Source: Fimadaptatus sp050946055
GTDB lineage: Bacteria > Bacillota > Clostridia > Christensenellales > Aristaeellaceae
Assembly (NCBI GenBank): GCA_050946055.1
Contig: JBMNUB010000023.1
Location: 1 to 38,631, forward strand
DNA: 38,631 nucleotides
Reading direction: 5' to 3'
Under the pieces are notes generated by a model. That model did not search any database, was not told the origin of the DNA, and saw nothing but the letters and a program-made list of their open reading frames with translations. Shown piece after piece: positions 1 to 7,208 of this stretch (the stretch's first letter is position 1; each line of letters opens with the position of its first letter). The position numbers and the translations under genes were made by a program.

Positions 1-57
1 CAATGCGATGCCTGCAACCCGTTGCCTTATGCCAATATCTGCGCGAGCGGACATGGC

Positions 58-1017
58 TCACATGCCGCGCAGTATCTCGCCATATCTGCGCACCGGCGGC
101 TCTCCATAAAGCGACTCATAGTCCGCGCCCAGATAGCATGCAAAGCTGGTCAGGCTCTCAAAGCCCTTGTCGCGATAGAACGCCACGTCTGCGCGCATCA
201 CATCCTCGGCCAGCGTCATGCGCTTGGGCGGGCGCTGCCAGCCGGAGAAGCGCGAGTTGTCCACCCAGTACTCGAGTACCTGCGAGTCCTTCCTGCCAAA
301 GAAGTCCAGCAGCGCGTCTATCGGCTCTGCCTGCGCCGCGTTCTGCGGGCATTCGGCATCGTCCAGCGCCTTGAATGAATCGCGGCCTATGGGCGCATAC
401 TCAAGGAATATGCCCTCGGACGGCTTCACAATGCGAGGCACGTTGAGCGCATCCTGATAGGCGAGGTAGGCCAGCTTGCCTTTGGGGTTTACCCTGCGTA
501 TGCCGTCCAGTATGGCGTTTGCTGCCAGCAGCTGCTGGTCGGAGGGCGTGAGGCGGCTGCACTCAGGACAATGGCAGCCATAGCCGGTCACGTCGTCCAG
601 CCAGAAGTAGTACCTGTCTGTCGTGGGCGGCAATGCCAGCGCCAATAGCTCCGCGCGGTCGGCTATGTAGCGCAGCGCGGCCTCGCTGCTGGCGCAGAAG
701 TTGAAGTCGGCCACGCGCTCGCCGCGTTCATCCATGCGGAACCACTCGGGATGCGCGCCAAATATGCGCCGCGGCAGCAGATAGCTCAGCGCGTGCATCT
801 CGTACTCTATGTCTATGCCCATCGACCGCGCCTGTTCATAGAGCGCCCTGCGCTCGGGCAGGCGGGCCTCCTCGATGAGATCGCGCAGGTATATGTCGGC
901 CTGCTGGCCGCCCACGGGATGCAGCCCCAGCACGTTCAGCCCCGCAGCCTGCATCAGCTCCAGCCAGCGCGCATCCCAGTCCTGCGGGTGGATTATGGCA
1001 CCGTATCTATTGCTCAT
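58..1017 (-). CDS. DUF4838-like / glycoside-hydrolase-like protein
   Basis: Predicted cytosolic protein of 319 residues with no signal peptide. The ATG at 1017 is chosen because GAGGAGGGAG lies a few bases upstream; an open frame continues further upstream but has no comparable ribosome site. The middle holds a Cys-rich stretch (GYGCHCPEC, about residue 180) followed by a conserved S-D-x-x-L/N-x-I pattern. This is how DUF4838 and related TIM-barrel carbohydrate-active proteins look. By family resemblance it may act on a sugar or glycoside, but no catalytic acid pair can be assigned by eye. The glycoside-hydrolase-like protein at 32374-34338 has a similar Cys motif (CYCPRC). It is a single gene with its own promoter and no pathway partner beside it. 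Confidence 0.7.
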   Translation of the reverse strand: MSNRYGAIIHPQDWDARWLELMQAAGLNVLGLHPVGGQQADIYLRDLIEEARLPERRALYEQARSMGIDIEYEMHALSYLLPRRIFGAHPEWFRMDERGERVADFNFCASSEAALRYIADRAELLALALPPTTDRYYFWLDDVTGYGCHCPECSRLTPSDQQLLAANAILDGIRRVNPKGKLAYLAYQDALNVPRIVKPSEGIFLEYAPIGRDSFKALDDAECPQNAAQAEPIDALLDFFGRKDSQVLEYWVDNSRFSGWQRPPKRMTLAEDVMRADVAFYRDKGFESLTSFACYLGADYESLYGEPPVRRYGEILRGM

Positions 1018-1048
1018 ATTGCTCCCTCCTCGGCATATGATTGGCTTG

Positions 1049-1077
1049 ACTATATCACATGGCGGCGCGCATGTAAA
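1049..1077 (-). promoter_or_regulatory. sigma-A promoter for the DUF4838-like gene
   Basis: On the minus strand TTTACA (1077-1072) is followed after 17 bases by TATAGT (1054-1049), with an extended -10 TG just before it. It lies about 30 bases upstream of the ATG at 1017. Inferred from consensus only. Confidence 0.65.
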
Positions 1078-1242
1078 TAAGAAATCGCGCGCAGATGAAG
1101 CAGCCATGCGCGCCGCATATATGAACACATAGCAGCTCGTTGCTAAAGTCATGTTCGATTGTCTGCTTGGAACTTTTTGCATCATAAACTCATTGGGGGA
1201 AGTGGATTTGCGTGCATCCATGCCTGACCGGCTTTCGCGCTG

Positions 1243-1271
1243 TTGACGCACATATTTAAACATGATATACT
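1243..1271 (+). promoter_or_regulatory. sigma-A promoter for leader peptide and methyltransferase
   Basis: TTGACG (1243-1248), a 17-base spacer and TATACT (1266-1271) make a near-consensus promoter. Transcription should start near 1278, leaving a leader of about 110 bases before the methyltransferase ATG at 1387. That leader contains a short ORF with its own ribosome site. Confidence 0.75.
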
Positions 1272-1303
1272 GTCGTAAACTGCTGTGAAAGGAGATGCGT
1301 GTC

Positions 1304-1336
1304 ATGAATAAGAAGTTGGAGGTAGCGCGCCGCTAA
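1304..1336 (+). CDS. 10-codon leader peptide upstream of methyltransferase
   Basis: ATG at 1304 is preceded by AAAGGAG (1288-1294) at a 9-base spacing. It opens a 10-codon frame, MNKKLEVARR, ending in TAA at 1334-1336. The ribosome site is as good as or better than that of the downstream gene. The last codons (GCG CGC CGC) form the left arm of a hairpin with 1351-1359. A short, well-initiated peptide whose 3' end overlaps a hairpin just before a methyltransferase is the arrangement used in translational or transcriptional attenuators. Function is inferred, and conservation has not been tested. Confidence 0.5.
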   Translation: MNKKLEVARR

Positions 1337-1397
1337 ATATCTGTTTAATGGCGGCGCGTCGTTTATCACGGCGAAAGGAAGATATTATGCCGCTAAA
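1325..1397 (+). promoter_or_regulatory. Candidate attenuator with mutually exclusive pairings
   Basis: Segment 1 (1325-1333, GCGCGCCGC, at the leader-peptide end) pairs with segment 2 (1351-1359, GCGGCGCGT) across a 17-base loop. The 9-mer GCCGCTAAA occurs both at the end of the leader ORF (1330-1338 region) and at the methyltransferase start (1389-1397). Segment 2, including its upstream TTTA (1344-1347), could therefore pair instead with the start-codon region. A ribosome on the leader would shift the balance between the two pairings. Sequence symmetry is direct; the switching model is inference. Confidence 0.45.
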
Positions 1398-2166
1398 CTG
1401 GATGAAGGATATACGCGAAAAATCGATAGAATCTCTGCTGCTGCTGGAAGAATGTCAGCTGGAATGGATACCGCAGGATTATCTGCGCCGTCAATGGGCG
1501 CTGGTGCTGCGCGCTTATCCGCATATAGGCTGGTTCATAGCGCATAAATGCCCGGACAAAGCAGAGTGGGTAGATGCGCTTAACGCTGAGGCGGCTGCTC
1601 TGCCCGCTGTTGACGAGGCCGGTCTGCGCGCGGCGTGCGGAGATATATTGCAGGCATTTGAGGATTGGATAATATACGCGCTGGAGCCGCAGATATACGC
1701 CGGCCGGCCGCACAACGGCTGGGACGAGCGCGAGCTGACCGGGCTGTGTGACTTTGCCGGACTGCGCGTAGTGGACATAGGCTCTGGCACAGGCAAGCAG
1801 ATGTTTGCGCTGGCGGGCGTGGCGCGCACGGTATACGGCGTGGAACCCGTGAGCAGCCTGCGCACCTATCTGCGCCGCGAGGCTGAACGGCGCGGATATG
1901 CGAACGTGCATGTGGTCGATGGCCTGATGTGCGCGCTGCCGTTTGAGGACGGATTCGCCGACGCGGTGGTGTCGGGGCATGTGTACGGCGATCAGCCTGA
2001 GGCCGAGCTGCGCGTACTCAAGTCTGGCGGTCTGCTGGCGCTGGTGCCGGGCAATGCCGACAGCGACAATGCCTGCCATGAATACCTGCTGGCGCAGGGC
2101 TTTCGCTGGTCGCGCTTTGAGGAACCCGGCGACGGCATGAAGCGCAAATATTGGAAGACAAAGTGA
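1387..2166 (+). CDS. Class I SAM-dependent methyltransferase
   Basis: Predicted 259-residue cytosolic methyltransferase. The Rossmann-type SAM motif I is at about residues 128-140 (VVDIGSGTGKQMF), and an acidic motif II follows in VYGVEP. An alpha-helical N-terminal part of about 110 residues precedes it and may bind the substrate, which cannot be named. The ATG at 1387 is chosen over the in-frame ATG at 1348 because AAAGGAAG (1374-1381) sits at good spacing, whereas the 1348 codon lies next to and partly inside a hairpin arm without a ribosome site. A 10-codon leader ORF and its own promoter precede it. It is not an Erm-type rRNA methylase by sequence, but its leader arrangement resembles those that control such genes. 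Confidence 0.8.
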   Translation: MPLNWMKDIREKSIESLLLLEECQLEWIPQDYLRRQWALVLRAYPHIGWFIAHKCPDKAEWVDALNAEAAALPAVDEAGLRAACGDILQAFEDWIIYALEPQIYAGRPHNGWDERELTGLCDFAGLRVVDIGSGTGKQMFALAGVARTVYGVEPVSSLRTYLRREAERRGYANVHVVDGLMCALPFEDGFADAVVSGHVYGDQPEAELRVLKSGGLLALVPGNADSDNACHEYLLAQGFRWSRFEEPGDGMKRKYWKTK

Positions 2167-2214
2167 CTTTGAAGATAGATAATTATCAGACTGTCACAAA
2201 CCCCCCCGGAGAGC

Positions 2215-2497
2215 TCGGCGGGCCTCGCAGCCCGCCGACTTAGGTAGCGCCCAGCGACATGTGCGGTGGGCGCTCAGGATATTTTTACGCAGGGAAATCT
2301 CATTTCCCGGAGTAAAAATATCTACCTTGCAGTTTCCACGCCCGGAAATCAGCAGGATTTCAGTGGAAACTGAGTAGGGGTGGCAGTGGCGGGGGAGCTT
2401 CTCCCCCGTCCACGCTTGTCAAAAAGACGCTTTGACAAGCTGAATTATATATGAGCGAATAGCCGGGCGTGACCATCCCATGATGAGTTGCGCCCGG
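2215..2497. repeat. Array of seven consecutive hairpins (structured repeat element)
   Basis: Seven inverted repeats follow one another with almost no gap: 2215-2238 (9-bp stem), 2246-2274 (8 bp), 2278-2322 (11 bp plus inner 7 bp), 2330-2372 (10 bp plus inner 6 bp), 2386-2413 (4 + 8 bp), 2414-2440 (10 bp, perfect) and 2463-2497 (7 bp). No ORF crosses it convincingly. It fills the space between the methyltransferase stop and the htpG operator. An inverted, decayed copy of three of these hairpins lies at 16555-16690, so this is a dispersed element and not only a local terminator. It could be a palindromic mobile element (MITE-like) or a structured RNA. The first or last hairpins may also terminate transcription. 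Confidence 0.7.
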
Positions 2498-2523
2498 TTA
2501 CTTATGTTAAAAGTCGGGAATTA

Positions 2524-2550
2524 TTAGCACTCTCGCTCGTTGAGTGCTAA
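2524..2550 (+). promoter_or_regulatory. CIRCE operator (HrcA binding site)
   Basis: TTAGCACTC (2524-2532), nine bases, then GAGTGCTAA (2542-2550) is an exact match to the CIRCE consensus. CIRCE is bound by the heat-shock repressor HrcA. It sits immediately upstream of the -35 box of the htpG promoter, so htpG is probably HrcA-controlled here. Confidence 0.95.
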
Positions 2551-2557
2551 AAAGTGC

Positions 2558-2586
2558 TTGACAATGGCAAGGTCAGTGACTAAAAT
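2558..2586 (+). promoter_or_regulatory. sigma-A promoter of htpG
   Basis: TTGACA (2558-2563), 17 bases, TAAAAT (2581-2586). The -35 box begins 8 bases after the CIRCE palindrome. The expected start near 2593 gives a leader of about 65 bases before the ATG at 2658. Confidence 0.85.
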
Positions 2587-2657
2587 ATAAACATATGGCG
2601 GCGACGCGGCAGGCGCGCTGCCCACACAATGTCATATATAGCTGGGAGGCTTTTGAA

Positions 2658-4559
2658 ATGAACGAGAAGAAGGGTACTATCTCGATACATGCGCAAAACA
2701 TAATGCCCATAATAAAGAAGTGGCTGTATTCCGACAAGGACATATTCGTGCGCGAGCTGGTCAGCAACGGCTGCGACGCGATAGCCAAGTACAAGCTGCT
2801 CGCTTCGCGCGGCGAGGCCGAGGCCGACGACAACTACGCGGTATATGTGGAAGTCGATAAGGAAAACAAGTTGCTGCGCTTCATGGACAACGGCGTGGGC
2901 ATGACCGCCGACGAGGTGGAAAAGTACATAACGCAGGTGGCGTTCTCGGGCGCGACCGAGTTCATAGAGAAGTATCAGGGCGATAAGGACGGCGCAAGCG
3001 GCATAATCGGCCACTTCGGTCTGGGCTTCTATTCGGCGTTCATGGCGGCTGAAAAGGTCGAGATAGACACGCTGAGCTGGCAGGAGGGCGCGACGGCCGT
3101 GCGCTGGGTGTCCGAGGACGGCATGGAGTACGACATGAGCGAGGGCGAGCGCACCACGCGCGGCTCTACCATGACGCTGCACCTGAACGAGGACAGCGTG
3201 GAGTTCCTCGAGCCGGCGCGCATACGCGAGGTGCTGGACAAGTACTGCGCCTTCATGCCCACGCCCATAATGCTCAACATAATCGGCGAGACCGAGCAGG
3301 TGCGCGTGGACGAGCCTGAGGAGGTCAAGGAGGGCGAGGAGCCCAAGGAGCCCAAGTACGAGACGCGCCTTGTGGGCCCGCGCCAGATAAACGACACTCA
3401 TCCGCTCTGGCTCAAGATGCCCAAGGACGTGACCGATGACGAGTACAAGGCGTTTTATCACAGGGTGTTCCACGACTATGACGATCCGCTGTTCTGGATA
3501 CACCTGAACGCCGACTATCCCTTCAACCTCAAGGGCATACTCTACTTCCCCAAACTCAAGAACGAGTTTACCGCCAATGAGGGTCAGATAAAGCTGTTCA
3601 GCGGTCAGGTTTTCGTGGCGGACAACATAAAGGAAGTCATACCTGAGTTCCTCATGCTGCTCAAGGGCGTGATAGACTGCTCCGATCTGCCGCTCAACGT
3701 GTCCCGCTCCTTCCTGCAGAACGACGGCTATGTGCAGAAGATGGCCGCTTACATAACCCGCAAGGTCGCCGACCGTCTGGTCAGCGAGTTCGAGAACAAC
3801 CGCGAGCAGTATCAGGGCTATTGGTCGGACATCAATCCCTTCGTCAAGTACGGCTGCATAAAGGACAAGAAGTTCTATGACCGCGTGAAGGGCGCGCTGA
3901 TATTCAAGACCGTGGATGGAGACTTCCTGACGCTGGAGGAGTACAAGCAGAAGAACCCTGAGAAGCAGGAAAAGACCGTGTACTACTGCAACGACGCTCA
4001 GGCACAGGCTCAGGCCGTGGAGCTGTATCGCCAGCAGGGCATGACCGTGGTGCTGCTGGATCAGATGATAGACTCCAACTTCATCAGCTTCCTTGAGTAC
4101 ACCGAGAGCGGCATGCAGTTCAAGCGCGTGGACAGCGACGTGAGCGGCCTGACCGAGGACGGCGCCGCCATAGACGCGAACTGGACCAGCCATCTGGAGG
4201 AGCTGTTCCGCGCCGCTACCGGCAACGACAAGCTGGAGGTGGAACTCAAGAAGCTCAAGGGCGAGGCCATGCCCGCCATGGTGATGGTGGAGGAGCAGTC
4301 GCGCCGCTTTACCGAGATGAGCAAGCGCTGGGGCGGCGGCTTCATGATGCCCGAACAGAAGAAGCTGGTGCTGAACACCGGCAATGCGCTGATACAGTAT
4401 CTGGCGGGCGCGGACGTGGACGAGCGCAGCAAGCTCATGGCGCGTCAGGTATACGATCTGGCCGAAATGGGTCAGGCTCCGCTGGACGGCGACGCGATGC
4501 TGGCCTTCGTAAAGCGCTCCTATGAGCTGCTGGCGCTGCTGGCCGATGCCGGTAAGTAA
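2658..4559 (+). CDS. htpG: Molecular chaperone HtpG (Hsp90 family)
   Basis: Full-length 633-residue Hsp90-type chaperone, an ATP-driven cytosolic dimer that helps client proteins mature and resist heat. The N-terminal GHKL ATPase shows its Bergerat-fold motifs: E33-x3-N37-x2-D40 (ELVSNGCDA), D77-NGVGM and G118-HFGLGF. The middle domain carries the conserved region with LPLNVSRSFLQ, followed by a C-terminal dimerisation part. The linker is short and acidic (about residues 216-235), as in bacterial forms. ATG 2658 is chosen for GGGAGG at 2644-2649; an upstream in-frame start at 2595 has no ribosome site. Regulation by HrcA is indicated by the perfect CIRCE and adjoining promoter. A hairpin at 4633-4664 probably ends the transcript. 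Confidence 0.97.
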   Translation: MNEKKGTISIHAQNIMPIIKKWLYSDKDIFVRELVSNGCDAIAKYKLLASRGEAEADDNYAVYVEVDKENKLLRFMDNGVGMTADEVEKYITQVAFSGATEFIEKYQGDKDGASGIIGHFGLGFYSAFMAAEKVEIDTLSWQEGATAVRWVSEDGMEYDMSEGERTTRGSTMTLHLNEDSVEFLEPARIREVLDKYCAFMPTPIMLNIIGETEQVRVDEPEEVKEGEEPKEPKYETRLVGPRQINDTHPLWLKMPKDVTDDEYKAFYHRVFHDYDDPLFWIHLNADYPFNLKGILYFPKLKNEFTANEGQIKLFSGQVFVADNIKEVIPEFLMLLKGVIDCSDLPLNVSRSFLQNDGYVQKMAAYITRKVADRLVSEFENNREQYQGYWSDINPFVKYGCIKDKKFYDRVKGALIFKTVDGDFLTLEEYKQKNPEKQEKTVYYCNDAQAQAQAVELYRQQGMTVVLLDQMIDSNFISFLEYTESGMQFKRVDSDVSGLTEDGAAIDANWTSHLEELFRAATGNDKLEVELKKLKGEAMPAMVMVEEQSRRFTEMSKRWGGGFMMPEQKKLVLNTGNALIQYLAGADVDERSKLMARQVYDLAEMGQAPLDGDAMLAFVKRSYELLALLADAGK

Positions 4560-4632
4560 GATGCCCATATAGCGGCGGGACATAAGACCGCTGCGGAGGC
4601 TCAAGGGACTAACAGCACTGCAATGTTGATAT

Positions 4633-4664
4633 ATGCGCTTCGGAAATGCACTTCCGGGGCGCAT
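4633..4664 (+). terminator. Probable terminator after htpG
   Basis: ATGCGC (4633-4638) pairs with GCGCAT (4659-4664), and inside it CGGAA (4641-4645) pairs with TTCCG (4652-4656). The downstream tract TCTTGTAT is only moderately T-rich, so termination may be partial. Confidence 0.5.
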
Positions 4665-4730
4665 TCTTGTATATGTACGAACGTTATTTATGATATGATT
4701 CGGATATGCACGTTAAATGTTTTGATGGGG

Positions 4731-4759
4731 TTGAAATGCGCTCCTTTATACAGTATAAT
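4731..4759 (+). promoter_or_regulatory. sigma-A promoter for methyltransferase at 4792
   Basis: TTGAAA (4731-4736), 17 bases, then a perfect TATAAT (4754-4759). The expected start near 4766 leaves a short leader with AAGGAG at 4775-4780. Confidence 0.75.
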
Positions 4760-4791
4760 GCCACTTAATATACATAAGGAGTGTGCAAGGC

Positions 4792-5583
4792 ATGTACAAG
4801 GATGAAGTCAGCGCGTATTATGACGCAAACGTGCAGGCGGAATGGGAGCGCATGGAGCAGCATCCCGTGGAGTTTGTGATAAACAAGCACTATATAGACA
4901 GTTACGTCCGTCCCGGCATGCGCGTGCTGGACATAGGCGGCGGGCCGGGCAGGTACAGCCTGCATCTGGCACAGCGCGGCTGCGAGGTGACGCTGCTCGA
5001 CCTCAGCGCTGGCAATGTGGAGTTTGCCAAGGCCAAGGCCGAAAGCATGGGACTGAACATTCGCGCCGTGCAGGGCGATGCCTGTGCGCTGGGCGAGCTG
5101 GCGAGCGGCGGGTTTGACGCGGTGCTGCTCATGGGGCCGCTGTATCACCTGCTAAAGTGGGATGAGCGCGCGCAGGCGGCGGAGCAGGCATATGCGGCGC
5201 TGCGCGACGGCGGATATGTGTTTGCGGCTTGCATAAACAGCTACGCGGGCATAATGTACTACCTGCAAAACGACCCGACGATTATATTTGCCGAGTCCGA
5301 ACAGGAGTACGTGGCGGCGGTGGAGCGCGGCGAATCGTACAGCGGAGCGGGATTTACGCAGATGCACATGATGGGCTGTGATGAGTTCACCACGCTTATG
5401 GGCAACGCGGGCTTTAAGCAGCTCCACATTGCAAACAGCGAAGGCATGTGCTCGCCGCGCGAGCCCGACATAGCCAAGTCGCCCGAACTGCTCAAGCGCT
5501 GGATAGAGCTTTCACTCAATGTGTGCGAGCGCCCCGAACTGCTGGGCATGGCGGAACATCTCCTGTACGTAGGGAGAAAGTGA
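4792..5583 (+). CDS. Class I SAM-dependent methyltransferase (Methyltransf_11/25-like)
   Basis: Predicted 263-residue cytosolic methyltransferase. SAM-binding motif I is VLDIGGGPGRYS (about residues 45-56), the acidic motif II is LLDLS, and a motif IV-like segment DAVLLMGPLYHL lies near residue 115. The substrate is unknown. The UbiE/Methyltransf_11 style suggests a small-molecule substrate and not rRNA. ATG 4792 is favoured, with AAGGAG ending 11 bases upstream; an in-frame GTG at 4783 is too close to that site. It has its own promoter and stands alone. The following 380 bases hold only a short repeat and the terminator of the opposite operon. Confidence 0.85.
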   Translation: MYKDEVSAYYDANVQAEWERMEQHPVEFVINKHYIDSYVRPGMRVLDIGGGPGRYSLHLAQRGCEVTLLDLSAGNVEFAKAKAESMGLNIRAVQGDACALGELASGGFDAVLLMGPLYHLLKWDERAQAAEQAYAALRDGGYVFAACINSYAGIMYYLQNDPTIIFAESEQEYVAAVERGESYSGAGFTQMHMMGCDEFTTLMGNAGFKQLHIANSEGMCSPREPDIAKSPELLKRWIELSLNVCERPELLGMAEHLLYVGRK

Positions 5584-5719
5584 AGCGTGCAGCGCGAGGT
5601 GTGCAAAAGCGTCTCGCGCGGCAAACTGCATTGCGCGGGATTATCACAGTACGATGTGCGGGCGTGCAAAATATGGCGTTCATGTCGCGATAGCCAGCAG
5701 CAAAGCCTTATACATCCGA

Positions 5720-5836
5720 AATGCTCCGCAGACGCGGCTTGCTCTGAAGGGTGCCAAGCTCAACGCAACTGGAATGCTTCGCAGAAGCGGCAGGCTCTGA
5801 AGGGGGCCAAGCTCAGCACAGCTGGAATGCTTTCAG
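5720..5836. repeat. 53-bp tandem repeat, two copies plus a fragment
   Basis: Units begin with AATGCT at 5720, 5773 and 5826 (the third only about 10 bases). The two full units are imperfect and share GCTCTGAAGGG and CCAAGCTCA. They lie in the gene-free stretch 5584-5967 between convergent genes. No coding, promoter or mobility role is evident. Confidence 0.8.
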
Positions 5837-5890
5837 CGTGAGCATTGCCGGTGAACGTGCAGCAATGAGCATACAGTATAAGCATCAAAA

Positions 5891-5933
5891 GCGCATCGCC
5901 CTCACGCAGATATCATGCGAAAGGGCGATGCGC
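5891..5933 (-). terminator. Terminator of the DUF421-DUF4363 operon
   Basis: A perfect 12-bp inverted repeat, GCGCATCGCCCT (5891-5902) with AGGGCGATGCGC (5922-5933), has a further small inner stem. On the minus strand it is followed by TTTT (5890-5887). It lies 35 bases past the DUF4363 stop, as expected for an intrinsic terminator. Confidence 0.85.
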
Positions 5934-5967
5934 CTCTCTGTGCCAATGTTGCTGGGACTGCCCGCTG

Positions 5968-6351
5968 CTACATGAGGTTCTCCCAGATCAACTCCTCCTT
6001 GTGCAGCAGATGGTCGAGGTGCTCGCCCAGCTCGCCCGAGGCCAGCATCAGCCCGGTGTAGTTGCGCTGGCGCGCGAGCTGCCATATGTCGGTCACGGTC
6101 AGCGACACGTTGTCCAGATCCTCGTGCGGTATAAGCGCCGCCAGCGAGGGCATGAGCAGCCGCCAGTCCTGCCAGAGCGCCTGCGCGGCGCTGTCCGCTC
6201 CGCGCGCATCGCCTGCGGCGGCGGCCTGACTCAGCCGCCCGTTGTGCGCAGCCATCTGCGATACGGATGAGTTAAGCACATCGGTGCTGTATGCGCTCAG
6301 CGCCGCCATGAGCAGCACTATCGCGCATATTGTGGCCAAAGTCGCTCTCAT
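5968..6351 (-). CDS. DUF4363 family protein
   Basis: A 127-residue protein with one N-terminal hydrophobic segment (residues 5-20, ATICAIVLLMAALSAY) that acts as a signal anchor or signal peptide. A soluble helical domain follows and should face the outside. Size, topology and its place directly after a DUF421 gene match DUF4363 proteins, which commonly accompany DUF421/YetF membrane proteins. The start ATG overlaps the upstream stop (ATGA, 6348-6351), with GGGAGGAC just upstream inside the previous gene, so the two are translationally coupled. Biochemical function is unknown. Confidence 0.75.
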   Translation of the reverse strand: MRATLATICAIVLLMAALSAYSTDVLNSSVSQMAAHNGRLSQAAAAGDARGADSAAQALWQDWRLLMPSLAALIPHEDLDNVSLTVTDIWQLARQRNYTGLMLASGELGEHLDHLLHKEELIWENLM

Positions 6352-7067
6352 GGCATGTCCTCCCGGCTGAGCGGCTGCGCGCGGCAGATGCGGCCGCCGT
6401 AGTCCTGCGCGTACAGCCTGCCCTGACGGTCCACGGTGCAGAGCAGCGCGTTTTCGGGCCTGAGCGACAGCGCGCTCAGCTGATTGCGCAGCCATGTCTC
6501 GTCCTTGCCAAGCAGCTTGAGGTTCTCATCATCGGGCTTGCCGTCCAGCACCAGCACCAGCGGCGCGCCTTCGGGGCCGGGGCTTATGTTCATCTCGCAG
6601 GCGGTGGGCGGGCGCTCGCCGGACGAGGGAAAGGCCGAGAGCTGGCCGTTTGTCTCCAGTATGGCCGTGCCTGTCTGCGCTATGTCCAATTGGCCCGCCA
6701 TGCGCAGCGCCTCCATGAGATCGCTCACCGAATAGCACTGCCGCTTGAGTTCGGCATGGTCTATTGCGCCATCCTTCATCAGCATGGCGGGCCGCCCTGA
6801 CACTATGCGCCGCACGGCGGGAAACTTGCAGCTCAGCAGCGCAATTATAGAGTTCATGAGCAGCAGCGCCAGCATGGGTACTATGCCGTACAGCAGCGGT
6901 ATGCCTATGTCGCTGAGCGGCGCGGCGGCAAGGTCGGCCATCAGCATGGCTACCGCCAGCTCAAACGGCTGGAGCTGTCCTATCATGCGCTTGCCCATAA
7001 GGCGCATCGTTATCATCACCACTATGTACATAACGGTCGCGCGCGCAAATACCATCAGCATGTCCAT
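6348..7067 (-). CDS. DUF421 (YetF-like) membrane protein
   Basis: A 239-residue protein. Three hydrophobic segments occupy about the first 90 residues, including the conserved RLMGKRMIGQLQPFEL loop between the first two. A soluble cytosolic domain with the family's VSDLMEALR region follows. In Bacillus, YetF/DUF421 proteins are membrane proteins linked to spore germinant-signalling amplification or stress; the role here is not shown by sequence. GGAGG precedes two in-frame ATGs: the first (7067) is only 3 bases away, so the second (7061) may be the true start. It overlaps the DUF4363 gene by 4 bases, and a strong terminator follows that gene. The upstream gap is shared with a divergent operon. 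Confidence 0.85.
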   Translation of the reverse strand: MDMLMVFARATVMYIVVMITMRLMGKRMIGQLQPFELAVAMLMADLAAAPLSDIGIPLLYGIVPMLALLLMNSIIALLSCKFPAVRRIVSGRPAMLMKDGAIDHAELKRQCYSVSDLMEALRMAGQLDIAQTGTAILETNGQLSAFPSSGERPPTACEMNISPGPEGAPLVLVLDGKPDDENLKLLGKDETWLRNQLSALSLRPENALLCTVDRQGRLYAQDYGGRICRAQPLSREDMP

Positions 7068-7105
7068 CTACCTCCATGCAGGTATTGTTGCCCAAATGCC
7101 GGTAT

Positions 7106-7182
7106 CGATGCATCGCCGCGATATGCGCAAAACTATATTGACAAAAGTCTAAATAAATGCTATGATTGATTTGATGTACATC
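7106..7182. promoter_or_regulatory. Two palindromes, candidate ArsR operators
   Basis: CGATGCATCG (7106-7115) and GATGTACATC (7173-7182) are perfect palindromes sharing GATG/CATC half-sites. They flank the promoter at 7138-7166, and the second covers the likely transcription start. Autoregulation by the ArsR-type protein encoded in the same operon is a reasonable inference. Confidence 0.4.
7138..7166 (+). promoter_or_regulatory. sigma-A promoter of the small-protein/ArsR operon
   Basis: Perfect TTGACA (7138-7143), 17 bases, TATGAT (7161-7166). The predicted start near 7173 falls at the beginning of a 10-bp palindrome (7173-7182). Confidence 0.85.
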
Positions 7183-7208
7183 GAATAATAATCGGCGAGG
7201 TGCTATAT

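Noticed and set aside
1348..1386. Upstream ATG start for the methyltransferase
   Set aside because: It lies against a hairpin arm and lacks a ribosome site at usable distance; the ATG at 1387 has one.
2580..4664. A 694-codon open frame antisense to htpG
   Set aside because: Shadow of codon bias: GC-rich sense codons avoid the complements of stops. No ribosome site, and composition (His/Leu/Val-rich) is typical of antisense frames.
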